Below, piece after piece: positions 12,075 to 23,725 of a DNA stretch of 64,000 nt. The stretch is from contig JAVFKD010000004.1 of NCBI GenBank assembly GCA_036429605.1, forward strand, positions 4,650,001 through 4,714,000, read 5' to 3'. The position numbers were made by a program, and so were the translations under genes. A model generated the notes under the pieces. The model saw nothing but the letters and a program-made list of their open reading frames with translations, did not search any database and had not been told where the DNA came from. The DNA comes from Cladobotryum mycophilum. Its lineage: Eukaryota > Ascomycota > Sordariomycetes > Hypocreales > Hypocreaceae. How positions within the stretch are numbered: the stretch's first letter is position 1; every line of letters begins with the position of its first letter.

Positions 12075-13809
12075 CAAGATAACGGATATAAGGGAGGTGG
12101 AAGCACATGAGTTAGATGGGGCGCATATTCGGTTGCATTTCGTGAAAGCGAGGCTTGATAGGCAGACAGGGGGCGAGGGAGTGAAGGGACTGGAGGGTGC
12201 AGAAGACTTGGGGGAGGGGGGCAAACGCGAAGAACGAGACACATTCGCAACCAAATCCATGCAGACGAGTACCAGGCCTGTTGATAGGACACCGTACATG
12301 TAATTGTTGTTGAAGGTATCCACCGTCTTTGATCATCACATTCGGCTTCGGTCTGCATCAAGTTTGCCCTCAGTCAGCGTCTCTCCAGAATTGCTTTTTT
12401 ATGCCCATCGATCAATCATCGATTAGCAAATTCTAAGCGCCGTATATGCTGTGTAGACCATCTTGCATAAGGCTCCCCCATATGGCCATGCTAGTGCTGT
12501 GGCTATTTGCCAGCTTGATGTGTATCACAAAGCTGCACTTGTAGAGACACCGTCATCACAACAGTATTTGTCATAATACCATGGATAATAAATGCAAGAA
12601 TACTCATGCAGTCCAAAAAAGCTTGTATTCTATCCAATAGGAATAGTTGCCAGAAACTCCACCTCACTCAAGGCTACTGACAATACCAGTTAGACGGGCT
12701 CTGCCACGATTGTACCACCTCCAGATCTAGAGGCTTGCATGAGATCGGCAGACCTTGTAATATTGCTTGAAAAATGACAGCCTCATTTTCAGTTTGGAGG
12801 TTGCACAACCAGCCCGTACACCGGAAACCGGCGGAGCGGTACCAAGTGTGCGGGACAGCGTCACGGCAGTAGATTTGTTAAGCAGTCAGAATCGCAGTCT
12901 CATGGTGAATCCGACCACCGTTGTTATACATTACCATGAGGGATGCGTAGGAGCAAAACGTCTCTGCAAGGCGTGAGAGGAGGTTTGCTGCGGAGCGGCA
13001 AGGGGGACGGGGTTTGTAGACAAGCAAACGCGGAAAAGCTGAGCAGATGAATTCCGTCATGGCCAATCAAAACCCTGTCTTCATTATCAATTTCAATCCA
13101 CCGGTCCTATCCAGCCTCATTCTCGAGGATTCATGCAGTTTGCACGGATGAAGGGCTTTCCGGACAGACTGGACCCGAGTATGTAACGTGACACAAACTT
13201 CAATAATGTCGCGACGTATGCAACCGAGACATGGGACGAAGACAAGTCGACTTTTCTTTCTCCGGTCCGCAACCCTCACCCGGATGCTGTGATTACAGTT
13301 AAGATCGTGCTGCATCTTGCACCCAAAAGAGCGATGTGCTGCAGACGCCACAAGAGTGGGAGATCGGTGGCACCTAGATCAATCACACTGTCCTCGCACT
13401 ATCGTATTGTCATGGCCGGATGGAAGAAGCTTGTAATGGTGGGGAGTGAAATCCTAGGTGACAAACGAAGCATACTCCGTCCGGGGTTGCAAAGGAGGCC
13501 CCCTTTCTAGAGATCAACTCCGTTTCGCTGGATGCATACCTCCATCATGCTGCCAAGCATCATCAGCAGCCGCTCAGTGGTTCTCTTTTCCGATATGCTC
13601 TTGTCCAGTAGGAAGAAGCTGCGGATCCGTTTTGTATAAATATAGACGCATTGCAGCCATGGATGAGGCTCGTCCTCGGATTCTTCTCAAAGATTCATTA
13701 TCCCAATACCAACCTATACAAGCGTTTAGCGGCTCCATTCCTGTCACGTCTTCCTCATTCCATCAGTTCAAGTCAGATTTCAGTTGAGACCCGAAGCCTG
13801 TCCTTCACA
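12075..13809. other. 1.7-kb spacer between Cys-rich genes 2 and 3
   Basis: No supported gene. It is less repetitive than the preceding spacer. A TATA-like site at 13635 and a C/T-rich leader of ~150 bases precede the third member. Confidence 0.5.
13635..13644 (+). promoter_or_regulatory. TATA box upstream of Cys-rich gene 3
   Basis: TATAAATATA lies 175 bases before the ATG at 13810. It is the clearest TATA-like element of the cluster. Confidence 0.5.
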
Positions 13810-14487
13810 ATGTGCCACGGTCACCCTCGGTATCATCCTTGCTCGCACACGTCTCTCAACTGGTACTACTGCCCATCAGCCAGTATCGATCTGGAAACCG
13901 GGTACGAGAACCCATGCCGCAATGTCTCATTTGCACCAGCTCAGTCCAGCCATCTATCCTGTCCTCTGCAGCATTGCTACTTTTCGGACAAGGAAGGCAG
14001 CTGGATATGCTGCATGTGCAATCAGGGGCCCAACACCCGTGGCTGGTGCGCGACACCAATTGTAGGTGGCGATGATGACATGGACTCGTATAAACAAGAA
14101 GGTCAAAAGACGTGTGACCACGGTTGTTGCGATAACTGCCTGAGGGCTGGTGCGTTGAATGGAACTCCCAGCAATGGTGAACGAGACTGACGCAGCAGTA
14201 TGACAGATCCGAGCCCTAGCCCTCCGCCAGAGAAAAGGCGCCGCGACATCCGCAAGGCCGCATCAAAGTCACGCAAATGCGGACACAAGTCTTCGTCCAG
14301 CCAACGTCACTGCGATCCACCATTTTCCCTCATGGGAGGATTGTCGCTTGACAAACCGCAGGAAGAGTCGGCAACGGCGTTGCCAACAATGTCATCGGAA
14401 CAAGACAATCCCACGTACAAGATTGAGTTGGATTATCGATCAAAGAAGCCCAAGACATCGAAGAAGAGTCAGAAGTCTAGAGTTTGA
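13810..14487 (+). CDS. Small Cys/His-rich protein, family member 3, with probable spliced basic tail
   Basis: Unrecognised protein of the same family: MC start, C11-x-H13, C21, PC at 35-36, core C51-x4-C56-x8-W65-x-C67-C68-x-C70-x9-C80-x21-C102-x-H104-x2-C107-x2-C110. Unspliced, it ends at a TGA (14188-14190) after 126 residues. An intron at 14150-14206 fits well: donor GTGCGT, branch CTGAC with its A at 14190, acceptor GACAG 16 bases later, 57 nt long and thus in frame. Splicing removes the TGA and joins exons 13810-14149 and 14207-14487 into 206 residues. The added tail is Pro/Ser/Lys/Arg-rich, with PPPEKRRRD and KKPKTSKKSQK, resembling a disordered, possibly nuclear-targeting tail. The AGs at 14195 and 14198 lie closer to the branch and would end the protein early. 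No signal peptide. Confidence 0.75.
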
Positions 14488-17400
14488 GGATAACAGAATA
14501 ACAGGAGGCTCTCTGATACAGATTGAGATTGAGGCCTGGCTATGATAAGGGAGGACTGTGGCGTTTTCTTTCATGAGGAATGTATGGCAGCAGATAATGA
14601 CATTGAGAATGAAGAGTGATATTGCTATTCAGAGCATGGAGCATGACTGTCACAGACAAAGTATGTGATATGTTTCAGTAGCAAGGGCGTCGGCGTCGGC
14701 GTCGTAAACTTGTGGCTTAGCCGGCACTCCCTTGCCTCTCTCTGGACTCGAGAGCAACTGCAAGACCTGGACAACAGCCCAGCGAGCGAGCGACCATGAA
14801 AGCCCTTGACCAAATTACCCATACACATGGTTCTCGTACATGACGTTGACAAATCATGGCAACATTGCTTCTTCCTGGAGCACAGACAGCACACACACAC
14901 AAAGGGTCCAGGCACTATGGATATGGCAAACGAGTTTTCGTCAACTGAATGTGTAGTTGGGAACCGATGCGGCGGTCTCAGATTGCATGCATTTTCAAGG
15001 GGTATAAAAATACCTCTGTCAGCAGGTTCTGATAAGCATTAGAGGATCCCCTGCATGTCACCGTCTGTGCCTCGCATGACATTGGGAAGCGAGGGGTGGA
15101 ATATCCTCGGTAGGGCGATGGCGGTCCAATTTCTCGGCTCTCAGACACAAGAGAAATTTGAAATGTCAAAACGAGAGAAGATGGCTTGGATGGGTTACAT
15201 CATCTTGCAGTCCGGTCGAGTGAGAGGCCCGAGAGATCGATCGAATGATGCTGATCAAGATGATGAAGTTTTTTTCTTTTTTTCTTCTTTTCCTTTCCTT
15301 ACATATGACTAAATGTCGCCACCGACTGCATGTTTTCGATAAATGAATCGCGGGACTAGCTCGGTGTCATGCGATGGCCAGACGAGAAGCGAAGACGAGG
15401 ATGAGGGTGACGAGGGGGGCAATGAGAGAGAGGGGGCTGGAAAACGGTGGGCCGTTGAACTCTCTCTCCCTTCGTTTGAGAGCTGCAAGCCCCTGGAGAG
15501 CCACGTGCGATGGCGCACGCACGACAGGGATGGATTGCCTCTTTCGACGTTGGAAGGGTGTCCCCGCGTTGCAACGCTTGAGAGAACTGGAGCGGTCCTT
15601 GGCGTGATTGATTCCCCAAGTCCCAAGTCAAGGTTGGGTTTGCCCACGAGTTGGAGGTGGTGATTGGCGCAACCACGACGCCTCGGCTGAAAGTTCAGCG
15701 CAAGCCAGAGACGCAACAAAACGTGGCTCTGCGTGGAACGGTTGAAGAAGCCAGGACAGGCATCGCGGGAGAGGAGATGATGATGGTAGTGATTGTCCGT
15801 GTGCGACAAGTTTGAGCAAACATTGGAGACAAGAAGCGAGTGAGACATGCAGCAACAGAATGTCACCAAAGGGAAGAAAATACGGAGTAGTAGTAAGAGG
15901 CTAGTATAGTAATAAAAAACGTCGTTACTCTGGGTAAGGGAGAGTAAAAGGGAATGAAACATTGAGGGGGGGGAGGGGGGATAGAGAGAGCGAGAGAGAG
16001 AGAGAAGGGAAAGGGGGGAATGGAGTCGTTGGATGATGGCATGGAGACGAAAGTGAGTGCCTTCCATGGGTAGGCAGGTACATAGGTACGTACGGCCTAT
16101 GCCACCAGCACATGGCTTTTTCCCCGCGGTCCCTCCCAGAAGGGCTGTCCAGGGTGGAAGCCACTATAACAAAGGCCTAACGAGCCCCAGACAGTGCTAG
16201 AGGACAGACAGGCAGGTACATGATGGGCAAGTATCTCAAGTATCACGACGGGACTCTTAGGCTGTTGGCACCAACTTGGATGAGGACACCGATTTATTCG
16301 TACCTCTCAAAGAAAGGGAACCAACGAAAAAGAGTTGGATCCGTGGTTTGAGGATTTCTCTCTCAAGTTTCTTCTTTTAGAGACTTTGAGACTGCTGGCT
16401 ACTGTACTATTTTGGTTTTGATCCGTTGCCATGGCATATGTAGACTAGCAGAATGTGATGTGTTGGATGATCGACAATCATGTAACCACCACCACCATGG
16501 ACGGGCATGATGTTAGTACTATAGCCAACAGACTGAAGAGACACGAATAAGAGAAGCATGGATGTTTTCTTCTTCTTTTCTTTTCTTCTTCTTCTGTATT
16601 CCAAATATCCAAGATGAATGAACGGATGAGTGAATGACATTTTGGTCTAAAACATACATCTCTCTACCATCATTGGCAGCCATGGATCCATGCAAAGACA
16701 AGTCTCTCTGAAAGCCATCATCATGCTGTGTTTTTCTTTTTGTTTTATTCTTTTCTTTTCTTTTAGACTCATGCAAGATTGGGTACTTTGCTCCTGATAT
16801 GTTTCATCATCATCATATTCCCATTGCATGACACTGCATCATCTCTTTGGTATACATACCTTAGTAGCTACATATGAAAACCCATCACCACCACCACCAT
16901 ATCTTTAACTCCTTGCAGCTAAGATTACTTGCTTTGCAGTCCACATGTACAAGTTAGTATGTACGTTCCGTCACACCACGCGACAGCACTAATGCCAGTA
17001 ATACTGCAAGGCACCTGGGTTTTAATTAACTCTTTTTTTCCGTTATAACTGTTTCTTTCCTTCTTTTTGGTTTCGTTTCATGGTCAAAGCATGACAGACA
17101 CGGATGCAATGGAACCTGGGGTCCAATGCCAATTGGATGCCCACCCCATCATTTAGAGGTACTTGTAATTCGCCTGCCTGGAACAGCATGTCGTAACTGT
17201 GCAGGGCCCTTTAGTTGCTGCTGCTGCTGCTGTTGCTACAAATACATGTACGTAGGTAAGGTACTCATAAAAGTACCTGTACCACAGGTGGCTACAGGGG
17301 CCTCAAGTGCCCAAAAGGGCCCAACACGGCTTGGCACTTGAGCCCTGTATCGGGTTCCAAGGCAGCCCGGAGTACTTCCCTGCAAGTAACTCCCCTGTAC

Positions 17401-18182
17401 CCTCCACTCCAAGTACCTACCAAGCCACTTGGAAGAGTGCATGCACTAAAGGCAACTGGCACTAGAGCACTAAATGCGCTAGAACTGGACGGACGGCTCC
17501 ACCTCTAAACTTCTCGTCCTGCTCATCATTTCCCATCTCTCCACCTCCTCCTCCACTCCTCCACTCACTCACTCACTCACTCCCACTTTATTTCACTCGT
17601 CCCTCATCCTCCTCTTTCGCCGGCCTACGTACTTGTTTGTGCAAGCATTCGGTTGAGTAATACAAGCACATTGCCAGTGTCGTCTTTTGTTCATTGTCCT
17701 TCTATCGTCTTCAGCCTCCATATCGCGGACGGCTGCATAAATATATCCAATACCATCACCACTACCATCACCCGTCGTTCAACCTCTTCTTCCAACAACA
17801 ACCCCGGCTCTTCTTCATCTCCTAGACGACCAACTTATTTCGACGGCCTGACACCAAGACCAAGCTTGCGTGTGCACTTCACTGCACTGCACTGCACCAA
17901 ACGTAACTGAACGGCACTGCATTATTACGCTGCAATCTGCACGTACAGCACAACGTCGCATTATTCATTCCCACAAGACAACCCCGGCTCTGTCTTGTGA
18001 CACACACACACACCACACGCCAGAAGCAGAAGCACCTTTTTCGTCGCTTGCGCTGCTGCTCCATCTCAAACTATCCAGAGAGCGACCCCTGCGTCAGGTC
18101 TCATATCTTACCCACCATCTCCATCTCTCCCCCCAAAAAGACCTGGCTCCATTATTTCAAGTATAATTTATCTGCCGCCAAC
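14488..18182. other. 3.7-kb intergenic region
   Basis: No supported gene. Open frames at 15309-16067 (-) and 15343-15663 (+) overlap each other and lack motifs. There is a purine-rich run at ~15960-16020 and a CTG repeat near 17212-17236. The last ~600 bases are C/T-rich and look like the leader of the gene at 18183. Confidence 0.5.
17212..17236 (+). repeat. CTG microsatellite
   Basis: About seven tandem CTG units with one TTG interruption, intergenic. Confidence 0.85.
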
Positions 18183-18878
18183 ATGCCCGGCTCCCTTGAT
18201 TCCTCTCGCCCAATCATGGCTCCCTCGGTATGTGTGTCTCTGGTTCCTCTCCAACCTGAACTGAAAACTTTGTTTCACATTTCCTGCCCTGCTTAACCCG
18301 GCCTGTGCTCGTCATTGCTCTCGGCATACCTACCTATACAAGCCCCAATTCCCCAGTCCTTGATCTCGATCCTTGGTCTTGCTTGTTTCTTCCTTCTTGG
18401 TCGCGTCGACTATTTGTATTTGTTTTTGTATTAGTACTACTACTCTATACATACACATACATATCCTCTCTCCAGCCGCCGATACACCCCACAAGCCATC
18501 CTTCTCCTCTTTGAAACAACAACCATGGCAACTGTTGCAGCCCAAGCTGACAAGACGCCCCTCATGCAGACTCGCACATCGATACGATTCAGCACCTACA
18601 GCATGGCTCCATCCCTGACCCTCTCGGTTCAAACCAACGACTCTGCTCACGCCGAGATCCGCGAGATCAAGAGCAAAGTCGATCGCATGGAGAACAAGGC
18701 ACTCTCATCCCAACGCGTCCACTTGTCTGAGGAAAAGACGGACAATCTGAGCAAGCTTGCCCTCGGCGCAAAGCTCGAGCGCGCCCTGGACCGCCGAATG
18801 ACCAGCCAGGATGCCGTCATGCGACCGCGAAGAAAGATGTCGATCGCTGAGAAGAAGTTTTCCGAGAAGGACGAGTAG
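18183..18878 (+). CDS. Small conserved-looking protein of unknown function, two possible N-termini
   Basis: The main open frame is 18525-18878 (117 residues, start context ACCATGGC, strong). It is rich in Glu, Lys and Arg from residue ~40 on and likely helical (HAEIREIKSKVDRMENK), ending in a basic RPRRKMSIAEKKF region. An alternative start at 18183 (context CAACATGCCC) opens a 15-codon exon ending at a GTATGT donor. An intron at 18228-18569 ending TGCAG joins it in frame to the Thr at 18570, replacing the first 15 residues of the short form with 15 others. Both N-termini are plausible and may reflect two promoters or alternative splicing. I do not recognise the family. No membrane segment or signal peptide. 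Confidence 0.6.
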
Positions 18879-20771
18879 GTCTCGCCCTCGTCTCGACGAG
18901 CTATTACCGCAGAGCCAGAAAGCCGACAGGACAAAGCGGATAGCTCACGAGGGTTTTGCTGCATAATTCCGGCCCAGCGATTTTAACGGCTGGATGTTTT
19001 CCCCCTCAAATGCTGCCGCTATGGATTGCCTGGACTAGGATGGATTTCTTCGGCCACCTAGGTCCACAGTTTGTATGCTGGTACCATTACATGCCAGTCG
19101 GTCCCGGTCACTCGACATCTCTCAGCAGCTCAACCTCCATCACAAAGCTCCCCTCATTTCAAGACTGCAGTGCCTCGTGGAGGTTATAAAAAGTCATTTG
19201 TGTCTTGATCAACGACTCATGGCAGGAGCAACTACGATTACAAATTAATACCCTTGGCCTCGTTTCAGCCAGAGGACGAATTCACCACCAATACCCACCG
19301 TGCAATGACCGCAACAACCAACTTTTTCCTTTTCTGTTTCTTCCTCTTTGCTCCAGTCTCGGGTGGTATCTTGATTACTTTATATGGGAGTGGGTGGGCA
19401 GCACTTTGGCATGTATCGGATGGTTATGGGAGGAATCACTCATCCAGGGGAGGATGGATGGATGGATGGATAGCATTCACAGAATACATGATGGTGGTAC
19501 CACCAGCACGTTACGGATCAAGAAGCCACCTTTGTTCTTTAATTATGACTTGAATCGGCTTCCTACCAAGATGGTAGAGCAAACAAAAAAAGAATACTCA
19601 TGTGTTAAAGAAGTTTGAATACCTACGGATGGTTCTCCTGAGATTTGTGCCATATTGATCCCGCAAAACGTGATTTTGAATTGACGGATTTATCAATAGC
19701 CATGTACATGGATTCATTTCGCAAATCGTCTCACAAACCTTTCTTTTCCAGTCTTCAATGGCTTGATAAATGCTTCTCAAACTTGAGAGGGGGCTTGCTC
19801 GGCTCTGCACCTTGACATGAGCGAAAGGAGGGTGCGTATTAAACTAAGGTACTAGACTAGACTCTCGTGCCTGCGCAAGGGGGAAGCAACGTCTTTTTGT
19901 CTCATAATCTTCCGATACTAACATGAAAAAGCAAAAAAGGGGGGAGAAGAGAGAGGGAAACGGCCATGAGATCAGAAAGTAAATGCCGGGGGGAGGCGTT
20001 TGACAAGAGAGATGCATGTGGCACAAGCCTCCTTTTTTTTTTATTCCTTACTCGCCTCCGCCTCGGATCAAAATCTATGGAAGGGGGGGGGCAACACAAA
20101 AAAAAGATCCGAGAACTACGGAGAGTTAAACAAACGAGAGTTATTTGCCGGTGCGATTTTCGGGGAGATCAACAAAGCGAAAGAGGGTAATAGAGGGTTG
20201 GAGAGAGAGAAAATGTGATAGGTTTGATGTGAGATGTGAGAGGAGTCGAGGGTTTTTGTGGCGTTTTTGGTGACAGTTCTTGGGTGTTGTTGTTGTTTGT
20301 TTGTTTTTTTGCTTTTCGAGACGGTGTTTTTTTTTTGTCTTAGTTGGATTGTTCCAATATTTTTTTGGGATTGGATTGAATAGGTACCTAGTAGTCAGTG
20401 GTAAGGTTAAGGGGGGAGGATATGCATGACATGACAGAGTGGCATAATGCTCGTTGGGGGGGGAACGGGTATGACTTGATAACACGCTTATGACTTATGT
20501 CTGGGAGTCTTAGAGAGGGTACTTATGGATATCAAGGACTACACTGTGTAAAGGAACTACGATGATTACCTACCTATTCACCCAACAGTGTTAACATATG
20601 TATATACCAAGCACCCTTTTATAGCATTAATGATGACTTGCAGCAACGTTGACAAGCCAAAAAAAATACATTCATTATTACCATCAAAAAGCCACAAAAC
20701 CCCATAGAACGCCCATTGTCTACAAGATGAAACCTATTCCATCATCCTCAACCCATACAATACCCCTCCTC
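18879..20771. other. 1.9-kb intergenic region
   Basis: No supported gene. It has a GGAT repeat at ~19453-19473, long T and G runs at 20000-20360, and convergent 3' ends of the small protein and SEC72. The frame 19205-19618 has no recognisable features. Confidence 0.5.
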
Positions 20772-21394
20772 TCACTGCCCCTTCTTCTTCTCAATCGCCT
20801 CATCAATCTCCTTCAACACCTTGACCAACTCCCCTCCTCCCCCTCCGTCTCCAGTCCCCTCTTCACCCACTCCCTCGCCTCCTCCAGCCTCCCCATCTCG
20901 AGCAGACACCTGCCCCTCCTCCACCAACCCTTCGCGTTACCCACCCTCCTCGCCTCCACGCTCGCCTCCGCATCCACCGCGCCCTCGGGCCAGTTCTGCA
21001 CCGCAATGTGCGCCGCCGCGCGGTTCGCCAGCAGCGCCGACACCTCCTCCCTCACCAGCGCCGCGGGCTCCCACAGCGGCCTGGCCAGCGCCATCTGTAT
21101 CCCCTGGCTGTACAGCCTGGCCGCCTCGTTGTACTTTTGCTTCTTGTACTCCTGGTTGCCCTGGTCGCGCAGCTTGGAGATGCCCGCCGTGCGCTTGGGG
21201 TTCACGGGGATGGGCGGCGGCGGCACGAGGGGGATGGCCCCGGGGGGCACTTCGATGTTGAGGATGGCGCGGTGGAGGGCGTTGAGCTGCTCGAGCTCGG
21301 CGGCGAGGGCGCGGGACGAGGATGTGGGCTGGATGGCCTTGGATTGGGGGTCCATGTGAATGGGGAGCATGTCAAAGTGCGTGAGGTCCGACAT
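20772..21394 (-). CDS. Sec72-like TPR subunit of the Sec63 translocation complex
   Basis: Single-exon gene for a Sec72 homologue, a cytosolic TPR protein that helps post-translational import into the ER. The N-terminal part (LPIHMDPQSKAI, ELEQLNALHRAIL) and the Pro-rich IPVNPKRTAGISKLRDQGN linker are typical. TPRs run from ~residue 75: YNEAARLYSQGIQMAL, LLANRAAAHIAVQNWPEGAVDAE, GWWRRGRCLLEMGRLEEAREW. As read, the frame stops at 20813 after ...GEEGSWSRC. One extra base in the C4 run (20831-20834, plus strand) gives LVKVLKEIDEAIEKKKGQ and a stop at 20772, the expected helical end, for 207 residues. I annotate to 20772 and treat the break as a probable one-base deletion. Confidence 0.85.
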
Positions 21395-22609
21395 GGTTGC
21401 GATGTGGATGTTCCTCCAGAGGAGGGTTTAACGTTTGTGCAAAAAGTTGTAGTTTGTAGTTGTAGAATAAAGATTTTTGCCTCAAAGGATGCAATTTTGA
21501 GTGAGTCGGCTTGTTGAATAGTTGCGCAATGCAAAAAAAACACACGCAGAGTTATTTGGACCGAGATTTGTTGACTTGGATAAATAGAATATATCCCTGA
21601 TACTCCCTCCGTAGTTGTCCCTCTGAATCTCAAAGGACACCTCTCAAAGTGCCGGGGGTTGAGTTGTAATTTCTTATCTTATCAGCACATGACTGTGGGG
21701 TACAACTTGGAATTTGTGTGCGCATCAAGTGGACAATGGTTTCCAAGATGCGGCTACCCTAAAGTGAATGTCACTCATGATTGGACTTGAAAACAACATG
21801 AGACGGAAACAAGTAAAATAAAGAGATGTTTGAAAGCCAAGAAGGGGGAAATATGACTTCACTAATTCGTTAAAGATACTCAATTGCAATACATCTTAGA
21901 TGTTAATTGTAAATTTCAAATTAGAGAACTTCTTTTAGCTAGCCAGTCTTAACGTCACTCAGTCATTGCTACGATAAACTTCACATCACTTACACAATCA
22001 CATCAACATGTGCTCAACCAATTACACAAAAACGAGACTCAGATCACAATTAGAAACATCACATTCAATTGTCATTAATTCAAAGCATTTATCATTCCGT
22101 TTCTACTCCTAGTACTGTGCAAATGCTAGACACCATACCTCTTACCAAGAGGGAGCGTAATCGTCATCACCGCCCATCCTCTCTTTGTCCTGTCGCCGAA
22201 TCACTTTTTTCGCCATAATAAGCTGTCATGGCGTCCTTGAGCGGATCAATCATTGCGAGCTGAAATGAACAATCCTCTAATCCTCTCCATTCCAACCTCT
22301 GCCCCCAAAAAGAACAGCACACCACCATAGTTTTTTGGGCACCGGAACAAATCTCCATCTCTCCTCACGAAGACCATCGTGTTGATCGTTGGGGTTTCCA
22401 GTGCTTTATTTTCATGGGATGGGTTCCGACGACGAGATTTCATGAAAGAAACATTTGAGAATATCCATCCACCCCCAAAGCTGCCACCCTTGCCATCACT
22501 CAGCAAATCAAGTATAATTCCCTTGTGAACCGCCGCGCCAATCTAATGAAACGCATGAGAAAAAGACAATGCGAAGTACCAAGGCTCGTCAGAGCCAAGG
22601 AATGGCCAT
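21395..22609. other. Intergenic, SEC72 promoter / RPL13A 3' side
   Basis: Promoter of SEC72 and 3' flank of the ribosomal protein gene. AT-rich between 21800 and 22100. No gene seen. Confidence 0.5.
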
Positions 22610-23725
22610 TTAGTAGCCATAAGCCGCAAGGGCCTTCGCGGTCTCCTCCTTGACAGTGGCGTTCTTCTTTGCGTCGGACAGTTGTCGTGCAGCCACCTTC
22701 TTGCGCTCGTAGTAGGCAGCGCCCTTGGCCTTCCGCCTCTCTTCCAACCTGGTTGCGAGTTAGCAGACAAATTCCCACTCGCCATCATCCCGATTCACGA
22801 CATACCGGGCAACAACATCCTGGTACTTCCAGCCAACTTCGTGGCTCAGACGGCCGACTGTGCAGTACTTGCGACCGGGCTGCAGTCTCAGGACACGGAG
22901 AGCCTGGGGAACGACCATCTTCTTCTTCTTGTCATAGGGGGAGGGACACCCTCGAAGACCTTGAGGCGCTCGAGAGCAGCGGCACCACGGGCGGTCTTGT
23001 GGGGAATCATGCCTCGGACGGCCTTGTAGAAGATTCGGGAAGGAGCACGGAAGTGGAAGGGACCTGGAAACTCGTTAGAATCCAGAGAATGCGGTTGAAC
23101 GAGCGCCATCATCGGGGGGAAACTCACCACCGCGGGTGGGGTTGAATCGGGTCATCTTTCGGAGGTAGGCATGGTACTTGACTGTGTTTGACCATCAGTT
23201 TTCGCTCTTTCGTTTTGATTAAGACTCTAGCAACTCCCCTCTCCCAATGGCGAGATCGAGGAAATCGCAGAGAGAGAGAGAGAGAGAGAGCCGCCGGCTC
23301 GTTGTGGGACATGTGACGTACGCTTAGCACGGAAGAACTCGCCAGAGATGTTGAGCGCCTCGCAGCGGACAATGACAATCTTCTGACCATTGAGGAGCTG
23401 CTTGGCGACAATGCTGGCAAGACGGCCAAGGAGGTGTCCCTTGCCGTCAATGACTACCTGTAAAGTGAATCATGATTAGCAATCTTGTGCGTGTATCTTC
23501 GCAATGCCGCCAATCACTTGGGAATTTCCAAGCATGAAAAAAGAAGTTCGGGGGGAAGCAGTCGTAGGCGCAGGAAGACACTCGTCCCCAGACCAATCCC
23601 CATTCCACAGAGCCCTTCGTGCGCCTCTCCCAATCTGACCCTGAACCTCTCGCATCTCACAGAACCCGGGACCAATATGGCATCAAAAGTGGTGGTTTAC
23701 TCACAACCGACTCGAATGATGACAT
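22610..23725 (-). CDS. 60S ribosomal protein uL13 (L13A / yeast L16)
   Basis: Large-subunit ribosomal protein. Five exons: 23725-23705 (MSSFESV), 23457-23322 (VVIDGKGHLLGRLASIVAKQ), 23181-23128, 23063-22806 and 22748-22610, with canonical GT-AG borders and a TGCTAAC branch in the last intron. The product would be 202 residues, the normal length. Diagnostic stretches include LLNGQKIVIVRCEALNISG, FHFRAPSRIFYKAVRGM and LSHEVGWKYQDVVAR. Exon 4 lacks one base: the G5 run at 22937-22941 (plus strand) must be G6 to read PPPYDKKKKMVV and to keep the phase of the last splice. As written, the frame ends at LSVS. Intron 2 contains a GA repeat (23270-23290). For such a highly expressed essential gene, a sequencing deletion is the likeliest explanation. 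Confidence 0.93.

Noticed and set aside
14188..14190. Programmed stop-codon readthrough as explanation for the in-frame tail of the third Cys-rich gene
   Set aside because: The context is TGA-CGC rather than the known TGA-CTA readthrough signal, and a consensus intron with ideal branch distance explains it better.
15309..16067. 252-codon minus-strand frame overlapping a 106-codon plus-strand frame
   Set aside because: Low complexity at its start, no recognisable family; both strands open suggests composition rather than coding.
18525..18569. Splice acceptor at 18540 for the small unknown gene
   Set aside because: It would enter a different frame that stops at 18618 and lacks the long conserved-looking body.
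23182..23704. Possible box C/D snoRNA in RPL13A introns, as in the vertebrate host gene
   Set aside because: TGATG-like strings occur but no convincing paired C and D boxes with terminal complementarity were found.
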